Made by a program: the position numbers and the translations under genes. A DNA stretch of 64,000 nucleotides. It comes from Mactra quadrangularis. Lineage: Eukaryota; Mollusca; Bivalvia; Venerida; Mactridae. Where the stretch lies: the NCBI GenBank assembly GCA_025267735.1, contig CM046309.1, forward strand, positions 58,224,319 to 58,288,318, given 5' to 3'. Shown here one piece after another: positions 39,301 to 45,300 of this stretch (its first letter is position 1; every line of letters starts with the position of its first letter). Below the pieces are notes generated by a model. That model was not told the origin of the DNA. It searched no databases and saw only the letters and a list, made by a program, of their open reading frames with translations.

Positions 39301-42300
39301 GTTTTAAATTGAACCAAATATTGTTTATCGATATCACTGAACTGTGTAATTTCAAATTTACGGACTAAAAAAGAAACTTTAGTCATCGCCTAAACGATCG
39401 TGTATTTCTTTACTTCAACACCAGTTTTACCAAAATGGCGTCTAAATATGTCCAAGGTTATTCGTAGCGAATGGCCGAGGAGTTCCTAATGATATGCCTG
39501 CCATACAATATAAGGGCCCTTACTATGGTGTCCCCAGGTAGATTCTTCTGATTGTGAAACTAATTCGATCTATCCTAATAAGTCGCATTCTGGCCATGCT
39601 TTATACTAAATACTAGGACCCTTTATTCATGATGAAAGGGGCATGATTTCAATATGACCACTGCACATTTTAACGAAAGTTTTTACGAAAAAAGTAATTG
39701 TTAACTTCATAAATTATTAAGTTCAAAGTCAGAAGACTAATAAACATAATTATGATATGATATTCATAAGAACAATATATTTTACATAATTCAATAGTAT
39801 TTGGAAGTGACTGGCAAAAAAACCCCCCAGTAATATGAATGTTTCTTGCTTTTGACTTGCGATGATCTTTATCATAAGAATTTTTGTGAAAAGCACCACA
39901 GACTAATAGCGCAATAAGTATAGCAGATATAAACAAGTATAACATCTTTCATCTTCTTTGAGAATTCAAGCTACACACAATAAATGAGGAAGTATCTATC
40001 TATATTTCGCCGTTTTATCACAAAACTGTCGTAACTCACTCTTTTCTTATTTTGAGTTATGACTGTTTGGTGCTAAACCTTCAATATATAAACTGGACAA
40101 TCACTCAGGAAGATAACTATGTATTCCATTTTAAATCATGACAACTCAACCTGAAGACAACCCAACCTGTGTGTAAGAATGACTCAACCTATTAACTTAC
40201 TTTTAAAATTGATTTAATACTTAAAGATGATTTTAACCCAAACAGGTATTGAAATATCATGGCTTAAGGCAAAACGATCGTAACTTACTCTTTTTTATTT
40301 TGAGTTACTACCAATTTGCGTTAAGCCCGCAATATAATATGGGTCAACTTGTAAACAGGTTAAGTGGTCCACACGTCAAGTTGTATCTACTGACGAGATG
40401 AGTTGTCTATGGGTCAATTAGTACTGGACCCATTTCATTTATCTCTAGAACAAGTAGCCTGCCTTTAAACAAAATCTGATGAGTTCTACAGATTTAAACT
40501 CTCCAGGGCAGTATATCACAAAGCAAGTTAAACTACACTCAAAGTAATCTTGGACCCAGATCAATGTATCAAGACAATAACCACAAACCAAAATAACAAG
40601 AATATAGATATTAGAATACAATTTAAAGTATACATACTTTGGTGAATCAAGCTCTTCTGTCTCTTCATTACTCGGTACAGAGGTCACAAACTCTTGTAAT
40701 GAAGGTCGTACGGGTTTAGTCTCGCCGTCACGGGATCGTAATTTCTTTATCGATTTCGGTAACGTAGAGAAATCTCCGGCATGTTTGTTTATCATATTCT
40801 GTCGTTTCATCTGGCCGTATGGACTTATATGTCGAGGTCTCTTCTTCAATAATAATATCACTTCCTTAGGATTTTCCTTTAATTGATGAACTAGTTTTTT
40901 CAAGGACCATCCAACCTTAGAAAAAAAATTAAAAGTTAAAGGTGTGGTTTAAAGTCTGCTTCCATATAATGTTCAACTTATGATCTCAGAAAATGATGTT
41001 TTAACAAGAAATGTAATGTGAAAACCACATAAAAGCAGGATTTAAAAACTTTAACGCAAAAATTACTAAGGGGAATAATCCATAATAAAGCCAGGTAGAG
41101 TTGTGGTTACATTCTAATTCTGTTCCTCACATGGTATGTTATCCTCATATGACGTTTCATAAAGAACTGACAATAAATGGCAGAAATATAATGGTAAAGA
41201 AAAACTTTGACTCAATTGTTAACGAAGCCGGATGCCCGATCACCCGCCTGTCCACCCGTGTTTCGTCAAACTATTAGCCGTATTTTCTTGTTGAAAAATC
41301 CTGCTAAAAATGATGTGCAAACAAATAATAGAATTTGCGATGGTTCCTCGTCCATTATCAGTCTGTAATCAATGTAAATTATAAAGTGAGAATATGACAA
41401 ACATGTATACATTCATATATACATATATAACTAAACTTCAACTTACCACAATTTGATTATTTACTTGTATAACTTCATCACCTTTCTCTATTTTACCACA
41501 TAGATCTGCTGGGGACTGTAATATATAATAAACATAGAGAAAGTTTGACCAGGTTTTGACTGTCTGGAATATGAACTTATTTTGAAATCATTCAATTACT
41601 AAAGATGATGTAAATATCTCTACTGAGATGCACAACTTGTTGTACTTATAGGCAATTGGAAATAGTTAGATTTTCAGGACTGGTCACAGTGGTGTCAGTA
41701 AGGCATTTATAAATTTTGGCGCCTGCCTTAGCAGAAGATCTGTTTATATATTGCTGATTCTATACCTAAGGATTGACAGAGGCTGAAATTGCAGTAGATA
41801 TATTTGCTTAGAATGACAGTCTCAAACAAATGAAAATTTTGATAAAAAGCAAAGCATAAACTATTTTAAAACAAAATGCATGAGTAAGTAAAAATAATAG
41901 CAAACATTTTTACTGAACATAGATAAATAAATATAACATACCATATCCTTGATTCCACTGATTACATGTACACCATAATATAATGATTGGATATGCATAC
42001 CCTACAAATATATATAATATAGTGTACAGATTCATCAAAAGAAACAAGTAACTATTTATGTTTTTTATCTAAACAGAAAACAGTATCTTGTAGGTGATTT
42101 AAAGTAACATAGGAGTAATGACACATAAATGCATGAAAGTCAAATGCGCAGGGATTACCATTCATTTTAAAGAAGGTTGCCAAGCTTGACAACTAGCTAT
42201 ATATTTAACTGCCCGAATCCAAAAGTTAATTTTTTTTTTGCTGTTGTTTTTTTTACTGGGTTTAATGCCGTGTCAACACAATTTAGGTCATTTTACTGTG

Positions 42301-45300
42301 TCAACCAAAAGTTTACTAGCAGTAGCAAGTTGCCCAAAATAAAATATAGGTTGTCAACGTCGAGCCCTGTTACAACATTTTTACAACCTTCAAGTTGCTT
42401 GGTCACAGATTTCAACTTAAATACCAACTTTTCTTAAACGGTCAAAATTGACTTAATCAATGAAGAAAACTATGATGTAAAACTTACAAGTTCTTCAGGT
42501 TGTTTTTTACGGATGGTTGCCTGCTCCAATGAGGCAGGTTGTAAATATAATGGATCCAGAGGACTTTCTGGGGAACCAATCACTATTTTCTCACATATAT
42601 CTGATAACATCTTAGTCTGAAATACATTGGATTTTGAAACAAGTTTGATTTCTTAGAAAATAGCTACTCATAGCATACATTGGACTATGTCATATTTATT
42701 TTCATAAATTGTTCACAATTGTTCACATTAAATTATTTATTTTTTAGATCAGCTGTCTTAAATGTGCAGATATCACATTAAAATTACTCGCGTAACCCCC
42801 GTTTATTATTCTATATCTTAAAGTAAAGTGCAAAATTATCAACTAGCCATACTGTATGCAATAATAAGTTTTTAGACCTGAGCTAATTTTGTACAGATCC
42901 AGGCTATGGGTTAGTGGGTTTATCTGATTACAGAAATGAATGGCGCTTTTTGTCGCAATTCAAAATTTTTTTATTTAGTCATATGGAGTAGGTCAGTCAT
43001 CGTACTCATGTTCCTTAAGCAGACTGTAATCTTTTTACCCTAGCACTATACTTTTGCCATAAGTTGACAACTTCCCATCTTGATGTTAATTATGGTAAAA
43101 AATAAAAATAAAGGGGGATATCTTACTGTAGTTGATAAATTAAGTTCTATATCTGGTATAGTTGCCTCCCTTTGACACATGTTGATCAAATCTAAACCCA
43201 TCTTTACAATGGTGTTCCTTACTAAACATAAATCATGGAATCCATTGAATGGGGCCCTGAAAATAGGTAAAAAAAACTATCAGTTAAAAATATATAATAC
43301 CTAGTAAATTTTAGGTGCAATTTGAAGTACAGTCTAGACAGCCTGCGCAACCATCTGTTTTAAGCAAATATTTGTCATATACAAAACATTTTTTTTTTAT
43401 ATTAAACAGCCATTATAATACTTGTGCAAATTAACTGAAAAAAATGGCTGAAGTTGATGTCATCTTGCTCAAAGATATTAAACCCTATTGAATCACCCCA
43501 GCTCCAATGCTCCTACCCAGTCATCCAACATTTGATAGCCATCCGGCAAGCTCTACAGCCATTCTCCCTCCTACCAATGATTCTTAATTATGTAGGACAG
43601 TTATCAGTCACTGAAGAAAGTATGAGCTAAGTAGTTGGTTAACAGCTAGTACAGAGATTTAGCCTTTGCAGGAACAGTTAGTAGGTTGACTGATCGCCGT
43701 TATGTGATCTATACAATGTGTTGCAATGGCATTAAACCCCAAAAAACAGCCAAACAAACCAAGATTTGAATAAAGGAGTAAAAAACTTCAAGAATTACAA
43801 AATGAAATGTAAAACATACTTGTCCATCCACGCTACAAGATTTTTCAATGTAGCAACAAGATCAGCTACAGAGGACAGTACACCTACAGATAATCTTCTA
43901 TGTGAGTCACTAGATTGTGATACATTAGCTCTGTTTCTATCATTCTCTCCAGTTCTTGCTCTTACATCACCATTTAAACTACGAGCCTTACATCCTAGCT
44001 GTAACGCCAAGTACTGTAAATTTTCTGTGTCATAACCATATCTCTGTAATAAAAAACGGTATACTGTTAGGAGTAAGGGTGTATCAGTATACTTTGGACG
44101 GTATATCATAACTTTTTCTTCACGGTACCGTTCATGATACGATGTCCGTCCTGTACGGTACTGCATTTTCCCCAACCCATATTCAAGGGGAGTAATTCTT
44201 TTCCTATTAATGGCAGATGTTAAATTCAAATCGGCTTCAGTCTCATTTAAATCAAAGAAATAGAAGCATTTAGGCTTCAGGGAAAAAATGAAAACATCAT
44301 CTAATACAACATGCAGACACTGCTATGTCAACATTCCTTATAAAACAGGCCATACAACTTATATGACCACACACATGAAAAGACATCATGCCAACGTATT
44401 TGAATATCTGAATAATGTCCTGACTTCCTAGACAATACGTATTGTGATATTGTGGACCCTGTACTGCGATACATATCATATCATGAGATAAGCGTATTGT
44501 TACACCCTTAGAAGGGGTTGGATTGTAGATACATGGCAGGGGTTTTTCAGTCTTTTGGAAAGGGGTCAGTGGCCTTACTTTATGAAGAACATTTTGGGGC
44601 AATTTTATTGCAATTTTATTGATAGGTGAAAGAAACTTCCCAGGTAAACTCTAAGTTTGGTGATAACTGCATGATTTCAAAGAAATTTCAGAAAAGAAAG
44701 TGGCTTGTAATTTGTCCCCTGTTAGTATTAAGCCCTTGATTGCCTAGAACATTTTTTGGCCCCATTTGCTCATGAGCAGATATTTATTACAGGCACTGAG
44801 TTTAATGTTATAAGAATGACCACTTCATTGACTTACCAAGTTCCTTAAAAGATCTATAGCTTCAAGGATAAGCTCTTGATGACCAAATTTAACAACATTT
44901 AACTTTTCTAGGTCCGAGTGAGTCATCAACATCAATTTTTTACCATCAACACCATTATTAAGGAAGTAATGCATGTAAGGAATCATAGCATCATCCATAT
45001 CCAGTCCTGAAATAAAGTAAATCAAACATCAAAGACCATATCAATTAATATTTAATTAAGCTTTTTGGGGGGGTTTTCTCCAGAACTTTTACTGTATCCC
45101 TATAAATCACTGAGCTATGCTGGTGGGAACTTGTCTCTGGTAGGGCCTCGCAAGTTTGACAGGTCGCATCTACTTCTGACTTTGTGGTATTATAGTACAG
45201 TCTGCGAAATTAACGTATAGTCCGGGCCCGAGGCTATAAAAAAATTGTTGGGGCTATAATTTTTTGTCAGAGCATAGTCCGATTGGACTATAAAAAATTA

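Noticed and set aside
43766..44035. Plus-strand ORF overlapping CNK exon 3
   Set aside because: It is the antisense shadow of a conserved CRIC exon. The same holds for 33162-33455 opposite exon 9.
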